Shown here piece by piece: positions 1 through 6,757 of a stretch of DNA of 17,824 bases. Each line of letters opens with the position of its first letter. The stretch's first letter is position 1. Source of the DNA: JAZDLR01 sp964540995 (GTDB lineage: Bacteria; Patescibacteriota; Patescibacteriia; UBA1558; 2-01-FULL-52-15). The stretch is taken from the NCBI GenBank assembly GCA_964540995.1, contig CAZIOU010000017.1, forward strand, positions 1-17,824. Reading direction: 5' to 3'. Both the position numbers and the translations under genes were made by a program. The notes beneath the pieces were generated by a model, which was not told the origin of the DNA, made no database searches, and was given only the letters and a program-made list of their open reading frames with translations.

Positions 1-810
1 CAGCGATCAGAGCACCCACTAGCCCAAGCTATCGTAACAGCAGCCCAAGAAAGAAATCTCACCTTGCTAGCACCGTCGCATTTCCAGAATCAAGCGGGAC
101 ACGGCATCGAAGCTACCGTTGATAATAAGAAAGTTATGATTGGTAATATTCACTGGCTGGAAGCTCATATATCTCCTGACCTCCGTACTACTATCACTTC
201 CTGGGAGCAAGCTCGCCAAACTGTAATTGCTATTGTAGTTGATGAAACCTGCGTTGGGCTCTTGGCTGTGGCCGATGCTCTCAAACCCGATGCTAAGCAA
301 GCGATTGCCTTGCTACGCAAAATGAAGCTGGAACCGATCATGGTCACTGGTGACAATGAACACACGGCCAAAGCTATCGCTCACGAAGCTGGTATCGAAC
401 AAGTTATTGCTGAAGTAAAACCAGGTGACAAGGTGGCGGCTGTGACACAACTGCAAAACCGACATCATAAGGTAGCCTTTGTCGGTGATGGTATCAATGA
501 TGCACCGGCGCTGGCACAAGCAGACTTCGGCATTGCCATGGGTAGTGGTACTGACATCGCGATCGAGTCCGGACAAGTAGTACTGGTCAAAGGTAATCCG
601 CTAAAAATAGTTGAGGCCATTGCCTTATCACGAGCGACCTTCATCACTATCAAACAAAATCTGTTCTGGGCTTTCATCTACAATATTGTAGCGCTGCCTT
701 TTGCCGCCTTCGGCCTGCTCAACCCCATTATTGCCGCTGCTGCTATGTCTTTCTCTAGCATCTCCGTGGTGCTCAATAGTGTACGGTTGTCACGTAAGAA
801 ATTGTTGTAA
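1..810 (+). CDS. copA: Copper-type P1B ATPase, C-terminal part (5' partial)
   Basis: The reading frame is open from base 1, so the gene begins upstream of the window and the leftmost in-window TTG is not its start. Visible parts are the ATP-binding domain and the last membrane pair. SEHP (nt 7-18) is the nucleotide-binding HP motif, GHG lies at nt 97-105, TGDN at 346-357 and the hinge GDGINDAPAL at 484-513. The penultimate helix carries N-x6-YN-x4-P and the last helix M-x2-SS-x5-N, the metal-site signatures of the Cu(I)/Ag(I) P1B-1 subgroup. The phosphorylated DKTGT loop and any N-terminal metal-binding domain are outside the window. The family pumps monovalent copper out across the cytoplasmic membrane using ATP. 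Family assignment is firm; metal specificity follows from the helix motifs. It ends in TAA just before a strong hairpin. Confidence 0.95.
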   Translation, partial: QRSEHPLAQAIVTAAQERNLTLLAPSHFQNQAGHGIEATVDNKKVMIGNIHWLEAHISPDLRTTITSWEQARQTVIAIVVDETCVGLLAVADALKPDAKQAIALLRKMKLEPIMVTGDNEHTAKAIAHEAGIEQVIAEVKPGDKVAAVTQLQNRHHKVAFVGDGINDAPALAQADFGIAMGSGTDIAIESGQVVLVKGNPLKIVEAIALSRATFITIKQNLFWAFIYNIVALPFAAFGLLNPIIAAAAMSFSSISVVLNSVRLSRKKLL

Positions 811-812
811 AT

Positions 813-898
813 AAAAACCGCGTTCCCCCGTAGAGACGCAAGATGTTGCGTCTCTACGGCGCCATCGGGCGCCGTACGTCACGGGGAACGTGGTTTTT
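813..898. terminator. Branched bidirectional terminator with an embedded palindrome
   Basis: An outer 16-bp stem (813-828 with 883-898, one G-U or A-C position) starts with five A and ends in a T run, so it can terminate transcription in both directions between the convergent copA and the minus-strand gene ending at 898. Between its arms are two further hairpins: a perfect 13-bp stem CGTAGAGACGCAA/TTGCGTCTCTACG (829-841 with 846-858, loop GATG), and GGCGCC repeated around ATCG (858-873). The whole intergenic gap is therefore folded structure. Confidence 0.85.
829..858. repeat. Palindromic repeat-like unit inside terminator
   Basis: Perfect inverted repeat with 13-bp arms and a GATG loop. From general experience, units ending in GTAG...CTAC with a GAGACG core recur as dispersed intergenic palindromes in several bacterial groups. 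Only one copy is present here, so its repetitive nature is inferred. Confidence 0.55.
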
Positions 899-1392
899 TA
901 TAATGTCTCGGCTGCTATTATTTTAATACCAGGCGGTAAATCTTCAAACGTAACATCAATAGCCTCTTTAGGTATAACTCTCTCATCACTTCGGCATTGA
1001 GCTCCTTCAAATTGTTTAAATTTACTCTTATCTAAAATGTACACCTTACCAACTCTTAACTTCGCAACTTCAAATAAATTCTGACTGGCGAAAAAATGTA
1101 GTCCATCATCATCAGATGAGAAGCCACTCGACGAATCGCCTTCCACGCCTTTCTTTGTCATGAGTGCCATAAAAATTGCTGCATCGGCATTGGGGGTTGC
1201 AAATACTGCTGGAGTTCCATCTTCTTCTTCAATATTAGTCTGTTGATTATAATTATAGGCCTGCCGTGGCTCAAGAGCGTCCACGAAAACTGGCGAACCG
1301 TGAAAAACATAACAACCTTGTTTTTCAAGTTCTAAAAGTTTTTCTCTATTTTTACCGATCTGTTCCTGTTTTGGAGGCTGATCAAAATTCAT
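898..1392 (-). CDS. Small cytosolic protein with ADP-ribosyltransferase-like features
   Basis: A 164-residue protein with no signal peptide or membrane helix. Residues 8-26 look like a charged helix. Then come YVFHGSP (28-34) with a candidate catalytic His31, LEPRQAYNY (40-48), PAVFATPNADAAIFMAL (61-77), an acidic/serine stretch GDSSSGFSSDDDG (85-97), and a C-terminal GKVYILDKSKF...RSDERVIPKEAIDVT block with Glu137. The order H-G-S/T, then a VFAT-x-AAIF segment, then a strand with a late Glu, resembles the small ADP-ribosyltransferase / tRNA 2'-phosphotransferase-like fold (H-Y-E type). This is pattern recognition only and no family was confirmed. It is the last gene of a minus-strand operon, 9 bp after the membrane protein. 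It could be a nucleotide- or NAD-handling enzyme, a toxin-like protein, or neither. Confidence 0.85.
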   Translation of the reverse strand: MNFDQPPKQEQIGKNREKLLELEKQGCYVFHGSPVFVDALEPRQAYNYNQQTNIEEEDGTPAVFATPNADAAIFMALMTKKGVEGDSSSGFSSDDDGLHFFASQNLFEVAKLRVGKVYILDKSKFKQFEGAQCRSDERVIPKEAIDVTFEDLPPGIKIIAAETL

Positions 1393-1401
1393 TTAAATAA
1401 C

Positions 1402-1794
1402 TTACCTAACAAAAAAATCCGTATAGATCGCCAAGGCTAGAGCCAAGCCAGAAACCACAAAGATAACAATATAATTCCACTTCTCTTTGGACGATTCTAA
1501 GCTATGCAAGACATACAGAAGTGCTTGTCGTTCTTTGGCCGACAAACCAGGAGTATGCTCCACCGTCTCCAGCAATTGCGTGTCAGAGATCACCTTGGCT
1601 CGTCGCTCCGATATCTCATAGCGATGGGCAAAGTAGATGATAAATCCGATCGTACCGATGTACCAAACTGCTTTGACAGTAATAGTACCAAATTGGCCTA
1701 AGAAAATAATAATACGATAAGCAATAGTGGCGATGATACCGGACCAGAAATAGAACCAGCGCAAAGCGCTACTATGGACACGAGGTTGAGACAT
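1402..1794 (-). CDS. Small three-helix membrane protein, unknown function
   Basis: I do not recognise a family. The 130-residue protein has three likely membrane helices at about 13-33, 39-57 and 107-127. A charged segment of about 50 residues between helices two and three (YEISERRAKVISDTQLLETVEHTPGLSAKERQALLYVLHS) is probably a helical hairpin on one membrane face. It lies 3 bp after the glycosyltransferase stop and 9 bp before the next gene, so the three genes should be co-transcribed and perhaps translationally coupled. There is no Shine-Dalgarno before its ATG. The context suggests a membrane partner for the glycosyltransferase, but nothing in the sequence proves this. Confidence 0.8.
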   Translation of the reverse strand: MSQPRVHSSALRWFYFWSGIIATIAYRIIIFLGQFGTITVKAVWYIGTIGFIIYFAHRYEISERRAKVISDTQLLETVEHTPGLSAKERQALLYVLHSLESSKEKWNYIVIFVVSGLALALAIYTDFFVR

Positions 1795-1797
1795 AGA

Positions 1798-2844
1798 TTA
1801 GGAAAGTTGTGTTAAAAGTTCATCCAACTTTCGTAACAAAAGTTGGTTATCAAACGTCAGAGTCTTGATCATGCGCGACATTGGACTTAACTTGGCTTTC
1901 CAAGCTTGGAATACACCTTCCGTTAGCTCCTTGGTCATCGCTCCCAAGCCTAGAGCCTCCAACATTCTTGCATTGAGGATCTGTTCGTACTGCATCTTGA
2001 TCGGTATGGACAGTACTGGTTTGCCTAAGTATAGACTTTCTGTCATCAGAGTAAAGCCGCCGTTAATAATCACGCCTTTACAACCAGCCAAATCTCGGAC
2101 AACTTCGGTAGCACTAAATTGTTTGAAGCTAAAGTTGGGTCCCAGCGGTCTCGGAGAAGCATTATAGATAATAAATTTTTCTCCTGTAGCAGCTAGGACT
2201 GAAGAAAACTGATCAAAACAATCAGACGTCAGGTAGCAGAAATAATAATCTCCTTCTGTCCCTTGAGCTGACATAATCTCCGAGCGGATCAAGGGTGGGA
2301 AGAGCCAACTCTTGCCTTCGCGATTCTTCTTCAGAGGCGGGAAGTAAAACGAAGTGATTAACGAATAGTCGCGATTGGGCGCTACTGACTCGGTATACAC
2401 TTTGGTCACGACATAATCGGGGTAATCAGCTTTCTTAATCGCCATGCGAGTATCTGTCATGATGTGTTGATTATCGATACAGATAAGAGGCAAGTCATAT
2501 ACCGATGCCACGACACTAGCTGAAGGCTCGAAATCAGATATGACAACAACTGGCTGAAATGATTTGACCACGGCACCCAAAGCTCGCAGATCTTTGGGTA
2601 AACTTTTGACCTTGGCTAAATTCTTCGTAATAGTTCGCGTCTTCTTGACCCGAGTTCCGGAATATTCCAGCTTCAGACCAGCCACTTCCAGATGTTTGGG
2701 GTATTTCTGTGATAGATATTTATAGGCATTACCACTGGAAACGATAAAAATATCATGACCCTGACTCAAGAGATGGTCGATCACAACGGAGCTACGGAAA
2801 GCATGGCCATTACCGTCACCACAGATGGTGTAGAGGATTTTCAT
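1798..2844 (-). CDS. GT-B fold glycosyltransferase (MurG / UDP-glycosyltransferase-like)
   Basis: A 348-residue soluble or membrane-associated protein with two Rossmann-like halves. The N-terminus MKILYTICGDGNGHAFRSS holds the glycine-rich loop with GH typical of GT1/GT28-type enzymes. The second half (about 260-300) reads NGGFTLMTESLYLGKP...QYEQILNARMLEALGLG, the usual nucleotide-sugar donor site with a conserved Glu (about 269) and a Q-x-EQ-x2-NA segment. Such enzymes transfer a sugar from a nucleotide donor to a lipid, glycan or small acceptor; the acceptor cannot be told here. It is the first gene of a three-gene minus-strand operon and faces galU divergently, so UDP-glucose is a possible donor. 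Its start is MKILY at 2844. A -10-like TATACT only 7 bp upstream suggests a leaderless message. Confidence 0.9.
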   Translation of the reverse strand: MKILYTICGDGNGHAFRSSVVIDHLLSQGHDIFIVSSGNAYKYLSQKYPKHLEVAGLKLEYSGTRVKKTRTITKNLAKVKSLPKDLRALGAVVKSFQPVVVISDFEPSASVVASVYDLPLICIDNQHIMTDTRMAIKKADYPDYVVTKVYTESVAPNRDYSLITSFYFPPLKKNREGKSWLFPPLIRSEIMSAQGTEGDYYFCYLTSDCFDQFSSVLAATGEKFIIYNASPRPLGPNFSFKQFSATEVVRDLAGCKGVIINGGFTLMTESLYLGKPVLSIPIKMQYEQILNARMLEALGLGAMTKELTEGVFQAWKAKLSPMSRMIKTLTFDNQLLLRKLDELLTQLS

Positions 2845-2851
2845 TGCACCT

Positions 2852-2857
2852 AGTATA
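2852..2857 (-). promoter_or_regulatory. Candidate -10 element for the 2844-898 operon
   Basis: On the minus strand TATACT lies 7 nt before the ATG at 2844. Transcription would then start at or beside the A of the start codon. No good -35 is found 16-18 bp upstream; a TTGACA further up has the wrong spacing (30 bp). Weak call. Confidence 0.35.
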
Positions 2858-2892
2858 CCTAAACCAACAGAAAAAATCTGCCCCTAGTGTCA

Positions 2893-2924
2893 ACCCCGTT
2901 TAGAGATTCTTGCTCTAATGGGGT
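2893..2924. repeat. Intergenic hairpin between divergent genes
   Basis: ACCCC-GTT-TAGAG (2893-2905) pairs with CTCTAAT-GGGGT (2913-2924) around a 7-nt loop, with a small internal bulge. It sits in the 209-bp gap between two divergent genes, so it is not an ordinary terminator. It may be a dispersed palindrome or a regulatory site. Nothing else but promoter-like AT-rich sequence was seen in this gap. Confidence 0.5.
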
Positions 2925-3010
2925 CAATCCCGATAAAAAAAGCCAACTGCATATGGGCTGTCGACATTAAACAGGCGTCATTCACAATATACAAATGCCA
3001 TCTAATCTTG

Positions 3011-3016
3011 TATAAT
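3011..3016 (+). promoter_or_regulatory. Candidate -10 element (TATAAT) upstream of galU
   Basis: A perfect TATAAT preceded by TTG lies 37 bp before the galU ATG, giving an estimated 5' UTR of about 30 nt without a Shine-Dalgarno. No convincing -35 is visible at 16-18 bp. Confidence 0.5.
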
Positions 3017-3053
3017 AATAACAGTTTACTAGCATCAATTTCTCTAATTTTTC

Positions 3054-3917
3054 ATGTCATCCGTTACTAAAGCAGTCATCCCCGTTGCCGGATTCGGTAC
3101 TCGCTTCTTGCCAGCTACCAAAGCACAACCTAAGGAAATGTTGCCTTTGGTCGACAAACCAATTATTCAATATATTGTTGAAGAAGCGGTAGCTTCAGGC
3201 ATCGAAGAAATAATTTTTGTCACTAATCAAAATAAACGTGCTATCGAAGACCATTTTGATCGTAACTTTGAACTAGAATATCGTCTTCGACAGAGTGGGA
3301 AGATCGATCTACTTCATCAAGTTGCTCAAATTTTCAAAATGGCTCAGTTCGTCTATGTACGACAACCAACCCCACGAGGTCTCGGTGATGCCATAATGCA
3401 GGCCGAGAAATTGACCGGCGATCAGCCATTTGCCGTCTTCTTAGCCGACGATGTGGTTGATGGCAAAATTCCAGCCATGAAGCAACTTATTAAAACCTAT
3501 GAAAAATATCGCGGCACGGTAGTCGGGGTAACGAACATTGCCCAAGCTGACGTTAGCCGTTATGGCATCATTGATGGTCAGAAAATTGACGACACAACCT
3601 ATCGAATTCGTAAAATTATTGAAAAACCAACTATTGCCAAAGCTCCGTCTACCCTAGCCGCTACTCGTGGCTATGTCTTGACCCCCAATATTTACTCTTA
3701 CATACGAGCTCTAAAACCTGATGCTTCTGGCGAAATATATCTTACGGGTGCACTACAAAATCTCAGCCACGACGAACCTGTCTATGCTTGCCAATACAAA
3801 GGTCAATATTTTGACTGCGGTAATAAACTAGAATATCTCAAAGCTATGGTTTCCTTCGGCCTCAAACATCCCGAGCTCAAGAAACCGCTCAAAGCTTGGT
3901 TGAAACAACAAAAATAA
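3054..3917 (+). CDS. galU: UTP-glucose-1-phosphate uridylyltransferase
   Basis: 287 residues, the usual bacterial GalU length. The N-terminus carries AVIPVAGFGTRFLPATKAQPKEMLPLVDKP (7-36), the nucleotide-binding loop with the G-x-G-T-R and PKEMLP signatures. RQPTPRGLGDAI (103-114) and FLADD (129-133) form the sugar-nucleotide and metal site, followed by YGIID and EKP motifs. The enzyme makes UDP-glucose from UTP and glucose-1-phosphate in the cytoplasm, feeding glycan and cell-envelope synthesis. Substrate choice between glucose-1-P and related sugars is by family. It is followed after a single base by the solute-binding protein gene, with the junction TAATATG, so the two are likely co-translated. 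There is no Shine-Dalgarno before the ATG. Confidence 0.95.
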   Translation: MSSVTKAVIPVAGFGTRFLPATKAQPKEMLPLVDKPIIQYIVEEAVASGIEEIIFVTNQNKRAIEDHFDRNFELEYRLRQSGKIDLLHQVAQIFKMAQFVYVRQPTPRGLGDAIMQAEKLTGDQPFAVFLADDVVDGKIPAMKQLIKTYEKYRGTVVGVTNIAQADVSRYGIIDGQKIDDTTYRIRKIIEKPTIAKAPSTLAATRGYVLTPNIYSYIRALKPDASGEIYLTGALQNLSHDEPVYACQYKGQYFDCGNKLEYLKAMVSFGLKHPELKKPLKAWLKQQK

Positions 3918-3918
3918 T

Positions 3919-5271
3919 ATGTTCAAAAATAAATTTTTCTTCATCAGTCTGATACTACTCGTACTCGTCGGTATCGGTGCGGTCGTCTTCACTGCTTTGC
4001 AGAACAGAGCCCAAGTAGCTTCATTCAAACCCGTCACGCTCGAGTACTGGGGCGTCTGGGAGCAACCAGAAGATATCGCGCTATTGACTCGCGCTTATCA
4101 TCAACGCCACCCACTCATCACCATCAACTACCGCACGTTCACAGCTGATGAATATCCATCGGAACTTCTGAAAGCTTGGGCTCAAGACAAGGGTCCTGAC
4201 ATGTTCATGATCCCCAATACCTGGGTGCGCGAATACGAGCAGTACAGTCAACCCATGCCTGCCACGATGTCAGTGCCCGTACAATACGTCCAAGGTACCA
4301 TCAAGAAAGAAACTATTACCCGCTTACAACAGTATACTGGTTATAACCCCAAGAACATCAAAGATCTATTCCTCGATGTGGTCTACAAAGACGTAGTTGA
4401 TAACAACGCTATTTATGGCTTGCCTTACAGTGTCGATACGATGGCGCTTTTCTACAACCGTAGCCTCCTCCAGGCCAATGGTATCGCCGAACCAGCCAAG
4501 ACTTGGCAAGAAGTAGTACAGCAGTCAGCTAAAATATCGAAGCTCAATCCTGACAGTAGTTTCGCCCAGTCTACGATCGCTCTCGGCACGACCAACAATA
4601 TACCTAACGCTTTTGATATTCTTTCATTATTGATGACCCAAGTCGGTGTCTCTATGTCGACCGATAATCATGTAACGTTTGCCGCTGACAAACGCGCTTT
4701 GTCAGCGTTGGAATTCTATACCAGCTTCGCCCGCCCCAATACTACTGTCTATTCTTGGAACAAAGATCAAGCCAACGCCCTCGATGTCTTCACGGCTGGA
4801 CGCTTGGCCTATTTCCTTGGCTACACCTTCCACGCTCCGCTGATCAAGCGCACCAATCCCAGTCTTGATTGGGATGTGGTGCCAGTACCACAAGCTGAAG
4901 GAGCTACTACACCTGTGACCTATGCCAACTACTGGGTTAACACCGTGGCCAAGAAATCCAAACACGCCGAGCTGGCCTGGCAGGCGATCTATGAGATGAC
5001 TCAAGCTTCCAATGTGCAACCGTTCTTGGAAAAGACCGGCAAGACTACTGCGTTACGTAGTTTGGTAAGCAAACAACAAGATGATCTGGTCATCGGACCA
5101 TTTGCTCAGAACCTCCTAACAGCCCAAAGTTGGTACCGAGGTTACAATTTCCCGCTGGCTCAGCAATATCTCAATGATATGGTGACATCCATTGTTGCTG
5201 GTAGTAATCCAGCCACAGCCTTACAAACTGCTGAAACCAAAATTCAGCAAACCTATCAACCACAACAATAA
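3919..5271 (+). CDS. Membrane-anchored extracellular solute-binding protein (SBP family 1, sugar type)
   Basis: 450 residues. The N-terminus MFKNKFFFISLILLVLVGIGAVVFTAL is a basic-start hydrophobic segment. The protein contains no cysteine at all, so it is not a lipoprotein and is probably held by an uncleaved anchor or secreted. The mature part starts TLEYWGVWEQPEDIALLTRAYHQRHP and continues with GPDMFMIPNTW and YGLPYSVDTMALFYNRSLL, typical of bacterial extracellular sugar-binding proteins of ABC importers (MalE-like, SBP_bac_1). No permease or ATPase gene is next to it. It lies one base after galU and one base before the first pilin-like gene, with the same TAATATG stop-start junction on both sides. 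It may serve a distant ABC importer or act as a surface glycan receptor. Confidence 0.88.
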   Translation: MFKNKFFFISLILLVLVGIGAVVFTALQNRAQVASFKPVTLEYWGVWEQPEDIALLTRAYHQRHPLITINYRTFTADEYPSELLKAWAQDKGPDMFMIPNTWVREYEQYSQPMPATMSVPVQYVQGTIKKETITRLQQYTGYNPKNIKDLFLDVVYKDVVDNNAIYGLPYSVDTMALFYNRSLLQANGIAEPAKTWQEVVQQSAKISKLNPDSSFAQSTIALGTTNNIPNAFDILSLLMTQVGVSMSTDNHVTFAADKRALSALEFYTSFARPNTTVYSWNKDQANALDVFTAGRLAYFLGYTFHAPLIKRTNPSLDWDVVPVPQAEGATTPVTYANYWVNTVAKKSKHAELAWQAIYEMTQASNVQPFLEKTGKTTALRSLVSKQQDDLVIGPFAQNLLTAQSWYRGYNFPLAQQYLNDMVTSIVAGSNPATALQTAETKIQQTYQPQQ

Positions 5272-5272
5272 T

Positions 5273-5917
5273 ATGTTCACCTTACTGTGGTCACTTATCG
5301 GCCCAGCAATAGTACATGCTCAAGGATTTGATTTCATCGGACAGATTCCTTGTGTCCAAGATGGTTACATTGTCAACGGTTACAAATCACCTGGCTCCTG
5401 CACCTTCAATGACGCTACGATTGCTATCAATCACATTATCAATTATGGTGTGGCCATCAGTGGCGCCTTAGCACTCCTGATGTTCGTCATCGGTGGTTGG
5501 TATCTGGTAGCCAGCGCTGGACGTAAAGACTGGATTACTCGTGGCAAGAACATCCTCACCAATACTATCTTTGGCGTCTTCTTCGTCCTCGGCGCTTGGA
5601 TCTTGGTGCAAGGCGTATTACAAGCTTTCCAATCTCAATACAAGCTCGATAATGGCGCTCCTGCTGTCAATGTCTGTGCCAATCAAAATAGCGATGGTCA
5701 ACCCTGTAGTATCGGCATCTGCAAGGGCGGTTCTTGCGTCACTCGCTGCAACGCCCAGAAAGCTACAACGGATAAAAATTTTGATTGTCGTGCTTTGCAA
5801 GACTGTTTCCCTGGAGCTACAGCCTGCAATAACTATCCTGGCTATTGTCTCAAGGACATCGCCCTCTGCCCCAACAAGGATCAGTACTGTTGCGCGCCTT
5901 ACCCTGAAAGTAATTAA
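5273..5917 (+). CDS. Pilin-like two-helix protein with cysteine-rich C-terminal domain
   Basis: 214 residues from the ATG one base after the upstream stop; an in-frame start at 5192 would lie inside the previous gene and is unlikely. Signal peptide MFTLLWSLIGPAIVHAQ (1-17), then an outer segment with C27 and C43. Two helices (about 57-78 and 96-118) are joined by a short basic loop SAGRKDWITRGK, matching the T4SS_pilin (TrbC/VirB2-like) pattern of the next four genes. Unlike them, it carries a tail of about 80 residues with 12 cysteines (135, 145, 150, 155, 159, 172, 178, 185, 192, 199, 206, 207). The topology implied by the signal peptide puts tail and N-terminus outside the membrane, where disulfides could form. 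It might be a tip, adhesin or anchor subunit; that role is inferred. Confidence 0.85.
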   Translation: MFTLLWSLIGPAIVHAQGFDFIGQIPCVQDGYIVNGYKSPGSCTFNDATIAINHIINYGVAISGALALLMFVIGGWYLVASAGRKDWITRGKNILTNTIFGVFFVLGAWILVQGVLQAFQSQYKLDNGAPAVNVCANQNSDGQPCSIGICKGGSCVTRCNAQKATTDKNFDCRALQDCFPGATACNNYPGYCLKDIALCPNKDQYCCAPYPESN

Positions 5918-5926
5918 TTTATTATC

Positions 5927-6295
5927 ATGAAAAAATATTTTTATCTTCTACTGTCGATCATCTTACTGACTCCGACACTAACCTGGGCACAAACTGCCGG
6001 TGGTGATACTACGACAGAGCCACCCGCACCAGTCACTCTAGTTAATCCTCTGGGTGATGGCGTGCAGAGTATCCCCGAATTGGTAGGACGCATCATTATC
6101 GGTATTATGGGTATCGTCGGCGCCATCGCATTACTGACATTTATCTGGGGTGGACTACTCTGGATGACATCAGCCGGCAACGCTGACCGCGTCAAACAAG
6201 GCAAAGAGACTCTCATCTACTCTACCTTAGGATTATTGGTAATATTTATCAGCTATTCGGTGATCAATTTTGTCTTCCAAGCACTGGCTCGTTAG
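5927..6295 (+). CDS. T4SS pilin-like two-helix protein
   Basis: 122 residues. A signal peptide ends at about WAQ (residues 20-22), followed by a Thr/Pro-rich linker TAGGDTTTEPPAPV. Helix one (about 51-75) runs into WGGLLWMTSAGNADRVKQGKETL, and helix two into GLLVIFISYSVINFVFQAL. The motif W-M-T-S-x-G-N-x3-(I/V)-x2-(A/G)-K-x2-L between the helices is shared with its neighbours and is the hallmark of the TrbC/VirB2-like pilin family common in Patescibacteria. It begins 9 bp after the cysteine-rich homologue, with no Shine-Dalgarno. It ends in TAG, which overlaps the edge of a promoter for the next gene. It is probably a minor subunit. Confidence 0.87.
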   Translation: MKKYFYLLLSIILLTPTLTWAQTAGGDTTTEPPAPVTLVNPLGDGVQSIPELVGRIIIGIMGIVGAIALLTFIWGGLLWMTSAGNADRVKQGKETLIYSTLGLLVIFISYSVINFVFQALAR

Positions 6296-6324
6296 TTGAT
6301 TTTTTAGCGGAAAATATTTATACT
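6296..6324 (+). promoter_or_regulatory. Sigma70-type promoter for the third pilin-like gene
   Basis: TTGATT (6296-6301), 17-bp spacer, TATACT (6319-6324). The predicted start near 6331 gives a leader of about 34 nt containing the strong Shine-Dalgarno. The -35 begins one base after the stop codon of the preceding pilin gene. Confidence 0.65.
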
Positions 6325-6350
6325 ATTGTTATTGATAATCTAATCCCTGA

Positions 6351-6360
6351 AAGGAGGTGA
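6351..6360 (+). promoter_or_regulatory. Consensus Shine-Dalgarno AAGGAGGTGA
   Basis: A full-length match to the anti-SD of 16S rRNA, 4 nt before the ATG at 6365. Nearly all other genes here lack any SD, so this marks unusually strong translation initiation. Confidence 0.85.
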
Positions 6361-6364
6361 GTAC

Positions 6365-6736
6365 ATGAAGAAAATCGTTTCCTTACTATCAGTTCCGGCC
6401 ATCGCTCTCGCTGGTGTATTCCACGGAGTAGTAGCCAAAGCTCAAGTATCTATCGATTTACCAGAAAGTTTCGGTGGTCTGCCTTCACAGGATGTGAAGA
6501 CTACTATCGGTAATATCGTTCAGATCATCTTGGGTTTCTTGGGTATCATGACCGTTTTGATCATCTTACTCGGCGGTTTCAAATGGATGACCTCCGGAGG
6601 TAATGAAGATAAGATTGATGAAGCTAAGAAATTGATCAGCGCCGGCGTCGTCGGTTTGGTCATCGTCCTAGCTGCTTATGCTATCGCGACATTCATCGTC
6701 CAGAACATCAGCAATGCTGTTGGTGGCGGACAATAA
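6365..6736 (+). CDS. T4SS pilin-like protein, candidate major subunit
   Basis: 123 residues. Signal peptide with AKA-Q cleavage near residue 26, a short outer segment VSIDLPESFGGLPSQDVKT, helix one (about 48-70), the motif GGFKWMTSGGNEDKIDEAKKL (70-90) and helix two (about 94-115), ending in NAVGGGQ. It is the plainest member of the five-gene array, with no extra domain. It is the only one with its own sigma70-type promoter and a full AAGGAGGTGA ribosome-binding site, and it is followed by a stable hairpin that could separate its expression from the next genes. Taken together this suggests the most abundant subunit. The family (TrbC/VirB2-like pilins) forms or anchors secretion or conjugation pili. 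No VirB4-type motor is in the window, so the assembly system is unknown. Confidence 0.9.
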   Translation: MKKIVSLLSVPAIALAGVFHGVVAKAQVSIDLPESFGGLPSQDVKTTIGNIVQIILGFLGIMTVLIILLGGFKWMTSGGNEDKIDEAKKLISAGVVGLVIVLAAYAIATFIVQNISNAVGGGQ

Positions 6737-6741
6737 CCCAC

Positions 6742-6757
6742 TATAGTCTAGACTATA
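6742..6757. repeat. Perfect 16-bp palindrome
   Basis: TATAGTCTAGACTATA is its own reverse complement. It lies 6 bp after the stop of the candidate major pilin and directly before the hairpin at 6757-6781. It could be an operator, an mRNA end structure, or part of a larger fold. Confidence 0.6.

Noticed and set aside
2858..2894. TTGACA near 2894 on the minus strand as -35 for the GT operon
   Set aside because: It is 30 bp from the only good -10 (TATACT at 2857-2852), outside the working spacer range.
3919..5271. Lipoprotein assignment for the solute-binding protein
   Set aside because: The protein contains no cysteine, so no lipobox is possible.
5192..5272. Longer start for the first pilin-like protein
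   Set aside because: It would overlap the solute-binding protein gene by 80 bp and hide the signal peptide; the ATG at 5273 gives a clean leader and the same TAATATG junction as the previous gene pair.
5541..5930. Overlapping + strand frame inside the cysteine-rich pilin gene
   Set aside because: Low-complexity Ser/Ala/Ile composition, no initiation signal, and complete overlap with a gene supported by homology to its neighbours.
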